From Halichoerus grypus (Eukaryota; Chordata; Mammalia; Carnivora; Phocidae), in contig NC_135715.1 of NCBI RefSeq assembly GCF_964656455.1, positions 148,669,935 to 148,733,934 on the forward strand: a DNA stretch of 64,000 bases. Direction: 5' to 3'. The first letter of the stretch is position 1, and the number at the start of each line of letters is the position of its first letter. The notes beneath the pieces are model-generated. The model was not told where the DNA came from and made no database searches. It saw only the letters and a list, made by a program, of their open reading frames with translations. This document shows, piece by piece, positions 36,640 through 48,604 of this stretch. The translations under genes and the position numbers were made by a program.

Positions 36640-37600
36640 AGGCATAAAGAAGAGTAGGCAAAGAGGCAGAAACAGACTTGGTGAACTCAAATAATAACAA
36701 GGACTCTAGAGTGGGGGAAGAACAGGGAACAAAGGCCAAGCAGTCAAACATGAATTCAGAGAAATAGGCAGGGACAAGATCCTGTATGCCATGGGAGTGA
36801 CTTTGGGTGAAGCGTGAAGGAAAACCACCTGAAGGTTTACAGCAGAAATGACTTGATATGATTAGTGATTTAAAAGGATTTCCAGGGGCACCTGGGTGGC
36901 TCAGTCGGTTAAGCTTTAGCGTCAGACTCTTGGTTTCCGCTCAGGTCATGATCTCCTGGGTCCTGAGATCAAGACCCGCAAAGAGCCCCCGGTGGAGTGC
37001 AGTGCTCAGTGGGGAGTCAGCTTGGGATTTTTCCCTCTGCTCCTCCCATACTCCCACCCCTCTCTCTCTCTCAAATGAATGGAGAGGAGTTGGAATGGTG
37101 AGAAGTGATTGGTTCCTGGATCCATTTTTAAAGGTGAAGCCCTCAAAATTTGTTGTTGTGTAGGCTACGGATAAGGAGAGAAAGATGATGCAAGGATTCT
37201 TTTCAAGGATTTTGACTTCAGCCCGAAGGCAGATAGTAAGGCTATTCAGTGAAATATGAGAAAATTGTGATAGGAACAAATTTAGTAAGTGGAGAATGGG
37301 GGGTAGGAATCAATAATCCACTTCTGAATGTGCTAAACTTGAGATGTTTGCTAGACATCCCATGGAGAGCTTAAATATTCATATGGATATGTGTCTACAG
37401 TTAAAAATATTAGGGCTAGAAATAAAACTTGATGGTTATCAGCCCATAGATGCAAATAGAAGCCATAGAATTCAAAGTTTCTAGAAGAAGAAAAGAAAAA
37501 GGTGTGAATCTAAGCTCTAGGGTATTCTGATATGTAGAGATAAAAAAGAGGAGAAGGATATAGGAAGCCAAACAGGTTAAGTGGAGGCCAGTGAAGAGTG
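36640..37600 (+). mobile_element. Old mammalian interspersed repeat, family not named
   Basis: Contains a set of phrases that I recognise as recurrent in mammalian genomes but cannot name: AGATCCTGTATGCCATGGGA, TAAACTTGAGATGTTTGCTA, GACATCCCATGGAGAGCTTA, GGTTATCAGCCCATAGATG. It is split by a Can-SINE at 36885-37078. No coding frame remains. Confidence 0.4.
36885..37078 (+). mobile_element. Can-SINE, older, tail eroded
   Basis: Head GGGGCACCTGGGTGGCTCAG, body GACTCTTGGTTTCCGCTCAG and the CT-rich end, but almost no A tail (TCAAATGAATGG follows). No clear target-site duplication. Confidence 0.9.
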
Positions 37601-38102
37601 CATATTTCTTTTAGTTTGAGACTAAAGATAAAATAGTAAAAATAAATAAGCAAATCACATAATGAGAGGGACTAGTGTTAATGAATGTCACCAAAATTAA
37701 AATAGGTATTTTGTATAAAGCGACTTCAGTTTTTAGCTTTACCTTCACAGATAGCAATTTGTTAAATTCTTACAGAGACTGATACTTTTACAAAACTGAA
37801 ATTGAAGAATGACCCAAGTAATTTTGTGAAAGAATAAAATATATATGAAAATCTGTACTGCTGGGTAATATTGCTGTTCTTATACAAACAGGTAGATAAA
37901 TCAATAGGAGCAATAATTTTTATAAAAGCACTTTTAAAACCAAATCAAATCCAAAAATCTTAGAGATTCCCATTGCAAACATTCATGAATTTAAGTGCAT
38001 CCCTAGAAAAGTATTCCAGGTCCAGACTTAACCAGAACAGGTAATAAAACTCAATTTTCTTAGAAGTTAGAGTTGGACTTATCGTGAAATAAAAGAGTAA
38101 AG

Positions 38103-38298
38103 GGGTGCCTGGGTGGCTCAGTTGGTTAAGCCTCTGCCTGTGGCTCAGGTCATGATCGTGGGGTCCTGGGATTGAGCCCATAGTCAAGCTCCCTGCTCAG
38201 CAGGGAGTCTGCTTCTCCCTCTCCCTCTGACCCTAGCCCCTGCTCGTGCTCTCGCTCTCTCTCAGATGAATAAATAAAAAAATCTTAAAAAAATAAAA
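38103..38298 (+). mobile_element. Can-SINE
   Basis: Near-consensus sense copy. The 17-bp duplication GAAATAAAAGAGTAAAG is perfect at 38086-38102 and 38299-38315. Confidence 0.95.
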
Positions 38299-38315
38299 GA
38301 AATAAAAGAGTAAAG

Positions 38316-39461
38316 TAAAAATACATATTAGGTATAACAAGTCAGAGCTTAAGTGAGTAGGAGAATAAAAACAATGAAAGCATTTACATAAAGGAAATGT
38401 TTGTTTCCTTTCTTGGAATAAATCAATTGTAGCTTCCTAAACAAATCAAGGAGATAATCAGTAGTGTCCAAAACAAAGCGTTCAGTATACTTAGCTGCTT
38501 TTAGTGTCCATTCATGGGAACTTAAAGGAACAATTAAGAAAGCTTCTTCTTGCCACTCACTTCCTTTGATCTATAGAAGATTTGCACAAATACATCTACT
38601 TATTTATTTAGACACTAACAGGTCAGGCAAAAGGGGATAGGGACCTCCTCAGCAGCTGCTAACAACACTGTTTTTCTCTAAACCAGAAGGGGAAGTCTGG
38701 GAAATGCACCAGAGCTCCCTACCCTTCTACTGCAATTTATTACACATGCCCATATGTCTTTACGAGAAATCATGGTTACCTAACACGGGTAAGGCATCAG
38801 CATAATTTTCCAGAGCCTTACTACTTGGGCTACTCCCTGTGAAATATGCAGCTTAAGAGAGGTAGGATACCAAATGGCAGAGACTTGTAGGTTCTCAGAA
38901 TTTTAAACAACTGAAATAACATAGAATAGGGCTTACATTCTAGTAAATTAAGAACCTATCCATAAAAATCTAGTCAAATACTCTTATCATAGAAATTTAA
39001 AACTCATTGCCTGTACATTTAGATATATTGTATTCTTAGAGAATACCAATTTGTTTTCATATTCTCCATAGGTACTGCTTCAGGTAATACGGGCACTCAA
39101 GGTGAATTTAAGATACCAGCGTGGTCATAGTACTGTAATTCCCATGGCTGAAGTTATGTGAATGAAAATGTTTCGGGTCTCACTGATGCTTTAATTTTAT
39201 CATTTAGACTGAGTTGAATCCCAACCCTTCTCCTGCCCCATAGCACAAATAGCTCAAGCAACACTGGTGAACTAGTGATACCTACACAAAAAACATTCCT
39301 TTTTCAGTCCCTAATTGTATAACAGGTGATTTCGGCGGCTGATGGCGAGAGCACTGCAACAAAGGACGCCTTGCTAAGGACCAAGTTTTTGATAGATGGT
39401 TGATTGAGTACAGTTACATCTGGTTCATAACAGCTGGAGGGATTCTTTAACTTGAGCCCTC
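38316..39461. other. No gene recognised
   Basis: Unique-looking DNA. A short CpG-bearing patch, TTCGGCGGCTGATGGCGAG, lies at 39331-39349 and stands out from the AT-rich surroundings without explanation. Confidence 0.4.
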
Positions 39462-39560
39462 ACGGTGCAGCGGTGATTAAGAGTGCACAGCCTCTGGAGA
39501 CCAACTGCTTGGTTCAAATCAAGCTCCACGGCTTTTAGGCTATGTGAGGAATGCCTAGGT
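39462..39560 (+). mobile_element. MIR 5' fragment
   Basis: GGTGCAGCGGTGATTAAGAG, CTCTGGAGACCAACTGCTTG and GTTCAAATCAAGCTCC keep the tRNA-related head of MIR. Truncated after about 100 bp. Confidence 0.65.
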
Positions 39561-39827
39561 AACAGGGGACTTTCGATGGCTGAATGAATTGCTGTAAAGC
39601 TGAGAAAGCATTGCTTAGAAAATAACAATGATGCAACAAATGTTAATTATTTGAGAACAAACCAAAATGGTACTATCATGTAAGTTGACTAAAGAATTAA
39701 TTTTAGTGCAGGCGTAACACTTTTAATTTATGTAAAGCCCACTTTATATAATCCTCTCCTGTGGAGTGAGGGCTGAATTTAGTGACTCACTTCTAGTGAA
39801 TAGAACATGGCAAAAGGGATGGCACTT

Positions 39828-39905
39828 TTTAAGATTTTATTTATTTGAGAGAGAGAGAGCACGCAAGAGTCAGGGGAGAGGCAGAGGGAGAAGCCGACTC
39901 CTGTC
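39828..39905 (-). mobile_element. Can-SINE 3' fragment, minus strand
   Basis: TTTTAAGATTTTATTTATTT, GAGAGAGAGAGCACGCAAGA and GGCAGAGGGAGAAGC are the reversed tail and CT-rich part of the SINE. The tRNA-like head is missing, so it is 5'-truncated or deleted. Confidence 0.8.
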
Positions 39906-40137
39906 TACCGTGACCAACCTTTCTCACACTCTCTTGATCTCTTGTTCTCTCTAGACCCTCACTCGGGGAGAAACAGGCTGCCGTGTTGTGAACGGTCCTG
40001 TAAAGAGGCCCAAGTAGCAAGGAACTATTGTCTTCATCCAAGAGCCAGGAGGATTTGAAGCCTGTTCATAATGATGTGAGTAAACTCAGAAAGGTATAGA
40101 TGACTGCAGTCCCAACTGATGCCTTGACTACATTCTT

Positions 40138-40598
40138 TTTTTTTAATTTAATTTTATTATATTATGTTAATCACCATACATTATATCATTAGTTTTTGAT
40201 GTAGTGTTCCCTGATTCATTGTCTGTGTATAATACCCCGTGTTCCATGCAGTACGTGCTCTCTTTAATACCCATCACCAGGCTAACCCATCCCCCAACCC
40301 CCTCCCCTCTAGAACCCTCAGTTTGTTTCTCAGAGTCCATAGTCTGTCATGGTTCATCTCCCCCTCCAATTTCCACCCCCAAGTCATTTTTCCCTTCCTA
40401 CTATTTCTTTTTTTTTTTTTTTTTTAACATATAATGTATTATTCGTTTCAGAGATACAGGTCTGTGATTCATCAGTCTTACACAATTCACAGCACTCACC
40501 ATAGCACATACCCTCCCCAATGTCCATCACCCAGCCACCCCATCCCTCCCACCCCCCACCACTCCAGCAACCCTCAGTTTGTTTCCTGAGATTAAGAA
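40138..40598 (-). mobile_element. L1 with two 3' UTR ends in tandem
   Basis: One insertion by its flanks: GCCTTGACTACATTCTT is perfect (17 bp) at 40121-40137 and 40599-40615. Read on the minus strand it has a first L1 3' UTR (40598 to about 40427) ending in poly(A) (poly(T) at about 40409-40426), then a linker of about 35 bp, then a second L1 3' UTR version (about 40385 to 40138) with its own A/T-rich end. The second version matches the L1 tail at 23765. A read-through transcript or a subfamily with a doubled 3' UTR fits best. Confidence 0.88.
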
Positions 40599-40680
40599 GC
40601 CTTGACTACATTCTTAGGAGAATTTCTGACTCAGCTAAAATAAAACCTACTCCAGTCCACTAATTTAACTAGATAAAATG

Positions 40681-43190
40681 GGCTTGATTGTAAGTGTGAA
40701 AAATTGGAGTATAGGTTATGGAAGTAAGTGGAAGCTCCTTCTCCAGCCAGTTGCTGATGTGTAGAAACACTGGCCCAGTGCTGCCGGTTCTTTTGACTTT
40801 CTCAAGAAAAGTCAGATAGACTTAGTTTAATTTTTTCTGTGAAACTTTTAAATGTTGACAACCAGTGATATGTCCTAAAAGACCCTATAGTCTCACCACA
40901 ACATGAGTGGGGACCACATGCCAGCCAGTTTTCAGCCCCTATCTAAATGAACATTACTCTCTCAGCTTATTTAACCATTTTATTCAATTTTGTTTTAGTT
41001 TCACTTCTTTTTTTTCTTTTAAATTTTACTTTCCAGGCAAGTTTTTAGCTCTCCTGGGGTAAGCATGGAAAGGGAAAAGCCTAATTGCTTAAGAGGACAA
41101 CTACACTGAGATAAACTTGATAGTGACATAAATAAAAAGAAACCCAAAGGAGAAGGGAAACTCAAGAAGAGAGTTATAGCATTCATCCATCCCTGTACCA
41201 GAAGATTCTACTTTTAAATGTCAGCCTATGAAGTCTTAGGTTTTAAATTGTGAAGAAAAGCTGGATGTTTCAACATGTGGCTATTGAGATGTCACTTTCA
41301 TTGAGGACATGTTCCTGGGCTCAGAGTTTTATTTTTTTAATTTTATTACCATTTTTTTAATATTTTCTGGAAAATATGCTGGCCTGTCACACTGTCACAC
41401 TGGTCAGTTAAGAGTTATGGACAGTATTGTATTTATTTTGTCTTACATCCTTTGAGTATTTTTTAAACCTTGGAACACAATGATTTTTCTGTTTTCTCTT
41501 AGCTTTCTCAGCTATTCTTTCCTACCCAAATCTAATCATGTCCTTGTCTGGTCATTTTCTTTTTCCTGCTCAAAAATATTTTTACTTTCAAACAGGGCCA
41601 AAAATAAAATAGTCATGAAATTGTCAGTATAATTTAAACTACTGCTGCCTCAAAAGAAAAGACAATTTCAATATTTAAAATATTTTTATTTTTTTTCTAA
41701 CTCACTACTTTAATTATCATAATATGGGCAGCATACGGGTTATTTATAAAACAAAAAAACTTATTACTACCATTTTCCAAATTATCAATTATATGAGGAA
41801 ACAGATTATCCTTACCTTATTTTTTTTAAAAGGCGCTAATAGTGAAAATATGCCTATGAAAACAAACCTCTGCCAGCATTTCCTAGTTTGATAGTGAGGA
41901 ATGAGATTGGACATTATATTTAAAACTTTCTGAGCTTTCAGTCAGTCATAAGTGTTCAACCATATATTAAGAGAAAGAGTCCATAGATATGACTCTTTTC
42001 TGTAGAATAAATATAAGGAAAAATTATATTTCTCATGCAAGCATACAGAATTTCAAGAACTAAATATTACCTCATTCTAGTTTATTCATGCCTTAGCAAA
42101 ATAACTTCAGGACAAATATTTTGTCATCTTATCTGCAATATTTTATCTCCAAATCAGTTGTGACTCTCCAAGTTCTTCTTTTTATTTACTTACTATTTCA
42201 ATAGCATGGCCTAGGTTATAATACTTTCCTAGGGAATTTATATTTTCAGCAAATGGGTTAGGCAAAAAATAAGAAGAAATATAGTGCCTTTTAATTGCAG
42301 TAAAGCCAGCTGAAATAAAATTTCAATTTAATCAACATTTTAATACTTTTTATAGACATGACTATGCAGAATATAAGTATCAGTCCCTGTTATATCAGCA
42401 GGTTAGAAATTACATTGTAATAGCATTAAATTCTTTCTAAGAGAAGCTATATTTACATGACACCAAAATAACTGAGGGAAGGAAAATTTTGGGTTGGTCA
42501 TCTGTGTTTGGATTCTTTGTGCGTTATGTGTTAGTGTCCTTTTGTTCCTCCAGAAGTTCTATGTATCATACAGCTATAAATTAGAGCATTGATAGCTCCT
42601 GTTCAGTAATGGGATAATACCAATTAAACGCAACTACTTGATGGTCTTGGTCATAGAACAAGAAGTAGGTGTGGTGATTAGTCCTAGGATTTATCCTGGG
42701 ATAAATTTTGTTTAATATTTTTAAATAATTATAAAGTTAAAAGAGGAGGTACCCAATAAAACAATTAAATACAAGAGCTGTGAAGAAGAGGGATAATTAC
42801 TGTATTTTAAATTGTGATTTTAATAGATTTCCACTACTGGAAGAAGTGGTCAGATTTTTTAAAATAGAGTAAAGTTAAAATAACTGCGAATGCACTGAAG
42901 CTTTGGGGATGCAGTCTCAGATACATCCCATTTAGTGCTTTTGACCTTCCTACGGGCATATGATTATATTGATATTTTAGTGATAGGAAACTGAGCCCTA
43001 GGTCAATTAATAAGTGGATGATGCAAAATTCTAAATTAGTTTCTTTCACCCAGGGCTGTGTGTGCTTTACCTCACATGTGAGAAGGGAAACAATACAAAA
43101 TTAAATGGCAGTATCAGACAGAATATGACAACATACCCGCCCCCCAAAAAGTGCTAAATAGTATGAGGAAATCGTTAACTTTACGAGTCA
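40681..43190. other. Unique AT-rich DNA, no gene seen
   Basis: About 2.5 kb with no supported repeat, exon or RNA gene; only short frames of random composition. Confidence 0.45.
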
Positions 43191-43194
43191 ACTT

Positions 43195-43635
43195 TCCTAA
43201 GCTCAGGGATGTCCAGATAGCTGGTAAAGCATTATTTCTGGGTGTGTCTGTGAGGTTATTTCTGGAAGAGATTAGCATTTGAATTAGGAGAACCAGTAAA
43301 GATCTTCCTCACCAAAGCAGATGGGCATCATCCAACACTTTAAAGGTCTGAATAAAACAAAGGTAGAGGAAAAGTGAATTTGCTCTTCACTTGAGTTGGG
43401 ACATGCATGTTCTCCTGCTCTTGACATCAGTGCTCCCGCTTCTCAGGCCTTTGGACGTTGACTAAATTACATTAGGAGCTTTCCTGATTCTCCAGCTTGT
43501 AGATGGCAGATCATGGGAACTCTCCACCTCCATAAGCATATGAGCCAATTCCCCTGACATCTCACTCCCTCTCTCTTTCTCTCTCCCAATCTCCTATTGA
43601 TTCTGTTTCTCTGGAGAACCCTGACTAATATATAT
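43195..43635 (+). mobile_element. ERVL-type LTR (MLT2-like), member 2
   Basis: Shares modules with 27745: GGGTGTGTCTGTGAGG, GAATAAAACAAAGG, CAGGCCTTTGGACG, TTCTCCAGCTTGTAGATGGC, TGAGCCAATTCCCC. It keeps the end TTCTGTTTCTCTGGAGAACC CTGACTAAT that member 1 has lost. A CT-rich insertion of about 30 bp lies before that end. Confidence 0.65.
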
Positions 43636-44130
43636 ATGAGTAATAAATATTCTATATAAATATTGAGTATCTGGTATAAACTGCTAAAAGTTAGGCTAGT
43701 TCCCCCTGGAAAATAAGCCCAAAACTTAAATCAATGACCTTTCATGTAAAGAAACAAGAAAAATAGAAAAATTGAGTAAATAAAGCCCAAGTAAGTAGAT
43801 AAGAATAAAATCAATGAAGTAGAAAACAGAAATCAGTAGAGAACATCAATGAAATCGTGGTCTGGTTCTTTTAGAAGATAAAATGATAAACCTCTAACCA
43901 AACATCAGGAAAAAAAGACAGAAGAAATAAATTACCAATGTAAGGTGTGAAAGAGGGGATGCCACTACAGATGTGTAAGATATTAAAATGGTAATAATGA
44001 ATATTATATACAATGCTATGTCAATAAACTTGAAACTTAGGTGAAATAGACAAATGTCTTGAAAGACACAAACTACCAAAGCTGATTCAAAAAAAGACTT
44101 AGATAATCTGAATAGTTTTATATTTCTTTT

Positions 44131-44325
44131 TTTTTTTTTTAAAGATTTTATTTATTTTTGACAGAGAGAGTGTGTACAAGCAGGGGGAAGTGGCAGGCAG
44201 AGGGAGAGGGAGAAGCAGGCTTCCCACTGAGCAGGGAGCCCGCTGTGGGGCTTGATCCCAGCACCCTGGGATCATGGCCTGAGCCAAAGGCAGATGCTTA
44301 ACCATCTGAGCCACCCAGGTGCCCC
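44131..44325 (-). mobile_element. Can-SINE, minus strand
   Basis: Reverse copy within the old L1. The 17-bp duplication AGTTTTATATTTCTTTT is perfect at 44114-44130 and 44326-44342. Confidence 0.95.
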
Positions 44326-44882
44326 AGTTTTATATTTCTTTTAAAAATTGAATTTGTAACTAGAAACATTTACACAAAGGCAATGTTGGGCCCAGATGGC
44401 TTTATGGGGAAATTGAATGAGTTATTTAACAGAGAAATAATACCAAAACCAGAAAATAGAAAAGTAGGAACTACTTTCCAACTTATAATATGAGGCTAGC
44501 ATTGATTTACTCTAATACCAGGAGAGAAAATAAAATATCCCTCATAAACATAGATGGGAAGATCTTTTAACAATTTAGCAAATCAAATCCAACAATATCT
44601 AAAAGGGATAATACATCACGACCAAGTGAGGTTTAACCAAGTAATACAAGTTCAGTTTAATATTAGAAAATCTATCAGTGTAGTTCATCACATTAATAAA
44701 CTAAAACAGACAAGCCAAATGGACATCTCAATAAATGCTGAAAAAACATTTAACAAAATCCAACAATCCTGATGAAAAATAATCTTAACTGGTAATTGAA
44801 GAAAACATTCTTATCTGATTTTTTAAAAATCTGTGAAACTATTAGTTAACATTATACCTAATGGTAAAAGATAAATGCCTTC

Positions 44883-45033
44883 TGTGGGGGAATGGGTAAA
44901 ATTGTCAGTGGGGATTAAGGAGAGTACTTGCGATGAGCACTGGGTACTGTATGGAATTGCTGATTCATCATATTGTACATCTGAAACTAACATAACACTG
45001 TATGTTAACTATACTCAATTAAAAAAAAAAAAG
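44883..45033 (+). mobile_element. Short L1 3' end inside an old L1
   Basis: About 150 bp of L1 3' UTR: GGGGATTAAGGAGAGTACTT, GATGAGCACTGGGTACTGTA, CATCTGAAACTAACATAACA, poly(A). ATAAATGCCTTC (44871-44882) and ATGAATGTCTTC (45034-45045) are a worn 12-bp target-site duplication. ORF2 of the host element resumes after it. Confidence 0.85.
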
Positions 45034-45320
45034 ATGAATGTCTTCCCCTAATATCAAGAACAAAGTAAAGATGTCACCTCTCATGTCTTTTATTCAACAA
45101 TGTATTGAAGGTTCTAATCAGTGTAGTTAGGGCAAGGAAAAGGAATAAAATCATGCTAGTGGGAAAGAAAGAAAAAACAATGTCTTTATTCCCAAATGAC
45201 ATGGTCATCTGTGTAGAAAATTCTATGGAATCTACAAAAAGAAAAAGCCACTAGAACTAAATAACATGTGGTAGCCAATTTGTAGGATACAAGATCAATA
45301 TATAAAAATCAGACATATAG

Positions 45321-45510
45321 GGGCGCTTGGGTGGCTCAGTCAGTTAAGCGTCTGCCTTCGGCTCAGGTCATGATCCCAGGGTCCTGGGATCAAGTCCCAC
45401 ATCGGGCTCCCTGCTCAGCGGGGAGCCTGCTTCTCCCTCTGCCTGCCGCTCCACCTGCTTGTGCTCTCTCTCTCTCTCGTGTCGAATAAATAAAATCTTA
45501 AAAAAAAAGG
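45321..45510 (+). mobile_element. Can-SINE inside an old L1
   Basis: Near-consensus sense copy; head GGGGCGCTTGGGTGGCTCAG. CATATAG flanks it at 45314-45320 and 45511-45517. Confidence 0.93.
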
Positions 45511-46639
45511 CATATAGCTACACAATAGCAACTAAGATGAGATATAGCAATAAAAAACCTATTTATATAGCATCAAAAATATGAAATAATTAGGAATAAA
45601 TCTAGCAAAAAAATGTGAGACTTATACATTTAACACTACATAACATTGCTGATAAAAATAAAAGATGACTTATATAAAGATCTACAGTGCTCAGGAATAA
45701 GTAGAATCAATAGAAAGTTAATCTTCCCCAAATTGATCTAGGATTTCAGTGCAACATCATCAAAATCCCAGCAGACTTTAAAAAATTGAAATTGAAAAAC
45801 TGATTATAAAATTCAAATGGCAAAAAAAATCAAAACAAAAAACAAGACAAAAACAAAAAATCCCTAGAAGAACTAAAAGTACTTTGAAAAAGAAAAAAAT
45901 AAAAAAGACTTACATGGCCTGACTTCAAGACATATTCTGTAGTTACTGTAATAAGGCACTACGGTTTGGTTTCAGGATAGACAAATGGATGGAACAGAAT
46001 TGAGTTCATAAATGTACTCATAGAACAAAATGTTTGTGACATTGATTTGGCAAAGATTACTGAGATACAACACAAAAATTTTATGCATAAAGAAAAACAT
46101 TGATGGAATTGACTTCAAAATTACAAACTTCTGTTCTTTGAAAGTCATTCCTAATAAATTGAAAATACAAGTGACAAATTCAGAGAAAGTATTTGAAAAT
46201 CTGGTTCTGATAAAGAACTTACATCCACAATATATAAAGAACTTCCACAACACAACAGTAAGGGGGGAGGGGGTGGTAGGGAATTACTTAATTTTTTAAA
46301 TGTGTAAAACATCTAAATATATATTTTACCAAAGAAGATATATGGATGGCAAATAAGCACATGAAAAGATGCTAAATATCATTCATTATACATTAGGTAC
46401 ATGCAAAACAAAAAGCACAAAGAGCCGCTACTCACCTGTAAGTATCTAAACTTTAAAACACTGATCATTCCTAATGTTGTCAAGGATGTATATAACTAGA
46501 ATTCTCAAACCATGTTGATGGGGATGTAAAATAGTACAACTACTTTATGTCGTTTTCCCTCTTTTTAGTGCTTTCTATTGTAATTGGGCATTTTATATGA
46601 TTCAATTTTATCCTCTTTCTTGGTGTACCATGCATAATC

Positions 46640-47158
46640 TGTTGGGGTTAATGTGGAGCATGAAATCAGCCATAATACCTGACTTGCTAAAATGTAACAC
46701 AGAGGCCACTGGGGTCAGGGAAGGTTTCCGAGAAGGACATAGGCCTTTGGAATGCCGAGGCCTGCGTGACCATGACCCCACTGCTGTAGGAATGCCACAG
46801 GGAGTTGCCTTTCCCAAAGCTTTCTTAGCCCAAACAACCGCCTTGTGATCTAAGAGCTGTATGCATTGTCCCCCTAGGCTATGTTTAGCAGGACTGGTAG
46901 AACACACAGATTAGCATATCGTATCTTTCCAGTAAACAGATCCTCCTAGTTCCAGTAAGACCCCTTGTTACACATCACATGCTTGAGAAACAGTGATAAA
47001 GATGTGTGATTATCCTGAAGGACCAATAAAAGCAAAGAAGGGCAAAGGGTCTTCCGTCTCTGAGCACTGACCCCCTTGCCTTCTCCTCTCTTTCACAGCA
47101 AAGTTTGGAGTAATCTTTCATCATCAGTCAGTACGGGGATTGCTGGCCATTCCCGGCA
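46640..47158 (+). mobile_element. Solo LTR, copy 3
   Basis: Starts TGTTGGGGTTAATGTGGAGC, ends CCATTCCCGGCA, 519 bp. TAATC lies outside both ends (46635-46639, 47159-47163), 5 bp where copies 1 and 2 have 6. It has the CCAATAAAAGC signal and the same U5 as the other copies, and includes the 98 bp absent from copy 2. The antisense frame at 46608-46907 is a by-product of the LTR sequence. Confidence 0.9.
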
Positions 47159-47395
47159 TAATCCTTTTAATAAATACTTTTTGTAGTTGCCCTACGGTTT
47201 ATGTATTTTTAAATGGTTTGAGTCCACCTTCAAATAATGCTATACCACTTACTGTGTAGTCGAGGAACTTTATACCAGTATTTTTAGTCCTCCCTCTCAT
47301 CCCTGTGACGTTTCTGTCTTGCATTTCACTTATCCATTACTATAATTATCCAATAAATTGCGACTGTTACTGCTTCTAACAAACAGCTGTCTTTT

Positions 47396-47872
47396 CTTTT
47401 TTAAGTGTTTATTTAAATTCTAGTTAGTTAGGGGTGTCTGGGTGGCTCAGTCAGCTACACGTCCAACTGTTGGTTTTGGCTCAGTTTATGATCTCAGGGT
47501 CATGAGATCGAGCCCTGTATTGGGCTCCATGCCCAGCGGGGAGTCTGCTTGAGATTCTCTCTCCCTCTTCCTCTGCCCCTCCCGCTCATGCTCTCTCTCT
47601 CTCAAATAAATAAAATAAATATTTTATTAAAATTCTAGTTAGTTAACATATAGTGTAATATTGGTTTCAGGAGTATAGTTTAGTGATTCATCACTTACAT
47701 ATAACACCCAGTGCTCATCACAAGTGCCCTTCTCAATACCCATCACCCATCTAGCCCATCCCCCACTCACCTCCCCTCCAGTAATCCTCAGTTTGTTCTC
47801 TGTAGTTAAGAGTCTCTTATCGTTTGCCTCCCTCTCTCTCTCTTTTTTTTCCATTCCCCTAAGGTTCATCAG
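47396..47872 (-). mobile_element. L1 3' end, minus strand, carrying a SINE
   Basis: Reverse L1 3' UTR: TAGTTAGTTAACATATAGTG, CACCCAGTGCTCATCACAAG, CCTCAGTTTGTTCTCTGTAG. ACAGCTGTCTTTT (47383-47395) and ACAGCTGGCTTTT (47873-47885) are its target-site duplication with one mismatch. A Can-SINE sits near its poly(A) end. Confidence 0.88.
47431..47629 (+). mobile_element. Can-SINE, older subfamily, inside an L1 tail
   Basis: Head GGGGTGTCTGGGTGGCTCAG, body CAACTGTTGGTTTTGGCTCA. The 16-bp duplication AAATTCTAGTTAGTTA is perfect at 47415-47430 and 47630-47645; the duplicated bases are L1 tail sequence, so the SINE came later than the L1. Confidence 0.95.
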
Positions 47873-48104
47873 ACAGCTGGCTTTTAGATCAATAAAGATT
47901 GAGAAAAAAATTAACAATTTTATTTTATCTTTATTTATCCATTTTCTGATGCTCTCCCTTTCTTTATGTAGATCCAGGTGTGTGACCTGTGTTATTTTTT
48001 TTTTCTGCCTAAAGAACTTCTTTTAACATTTCTTTCAGGGAAGATCTGCTGGTGATACATTTCCTCAGTCTTTGTGTCTGGGAAAATATTTCTCTTCACT
48101 TTTT

Positions 48105-48119
48105 TTTTTGGTAAAGATT

Positions 48120-48154
<35 letters not shown>

Positions 48155-48289
48155 TTTGAGAGAGAGAGAAAGTGTGAGGGACAGAGGGAGCTGAGCAGGG
48201 AGCCCGACAGGGGGCCCAATCCTGGGACCCTTGGATCATGACCTGAGCTGAAGGCAGTTGCTTAACCGACTGAGCCACCCAGGTGCCCT
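48105..48289 (-). mobile_element. Can-SINE with long (ATTT)n tail, minus strand
   Basis: Reverse copy; its tail has grown to about ten TTTA units (48120-48158). TTTCTCTTCACTTTT and TTTCTCCTTCATTTTT at the two sides are a worn target-site duplication. Confidence 0.92.
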
Positions 48290-48604
48290 TTCTCCTTCAT
48301 TTTTGAAGGATACTTTCATTGGACATAGAATTAATGTTGGCAAGGTTTTTTTCTTCTAACATTTTATAAAGATTTTACTCCACTCTCTTCTTGTGTGCTC
48401 CAATTTGGATGAGAAGTCTGGTGTAATTATTATTTTTGTTCTTCTATGGGTGAAATGCTTTTCTTTTAAGACTTTTGCTTTGCCTTCAGTTTTTGCAGTT
48501 TGAATATAATATCCTTAACTGTGAGGGGTTTTTGTTTGGTATTTAACCTACCTGGTTTTCTTTGAACTTCCTAGATCTGTAGTTTGGTGTCTACAATTAA
48601 TTTT

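Larger units (their letters stand above)
39750..40680 (+). mobile_element. MLT1-like LTR split by a SINE fragment and an L1
   Basis: Pieces of one LTR in order: AATAGAACATGGCAAAAGGG (before the SINE), CTCACTCGGGGAGAAACAGG, GCCGTGTTGTGAACGGTCCT, AGAGGCCCAAGTAGCAAGGA, GATGACTGCAGTCCCAACTG, then after the L1 GAATTTCTGACTCAGCTAAA. The order fits MLT1-type LTRs as I know them. The exact subfamily and the ends are uncertain. Confidence 0.5.
43735..46550 (+). mobile_element. Old L1 ORF2 remnant, multiply interrupted
   Basis: Long decayed ORF2, from the region before the RT core to near its C-terminus. The RT motif that is normally DAEKAFDKIQ reads [10 protein letters not shown] (within the frame 44554-44772), and the FADD box reads FPND (45189-45200), so both catalytic sites are lost. 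Three younger insertions split it: SINE 44131-44325, L1 tail 44883-45033, SINE 45321-45510. Its own 3' UTR is not seen; an oppositely oriented L1 remnant starts near 46551. Confidence 0.8.

Noticed and set aside
48120..48158. Long TTTA repeat as an independent microsatellite
   Set aside because: It is the expanded tail of the SINE at 48105-48289.
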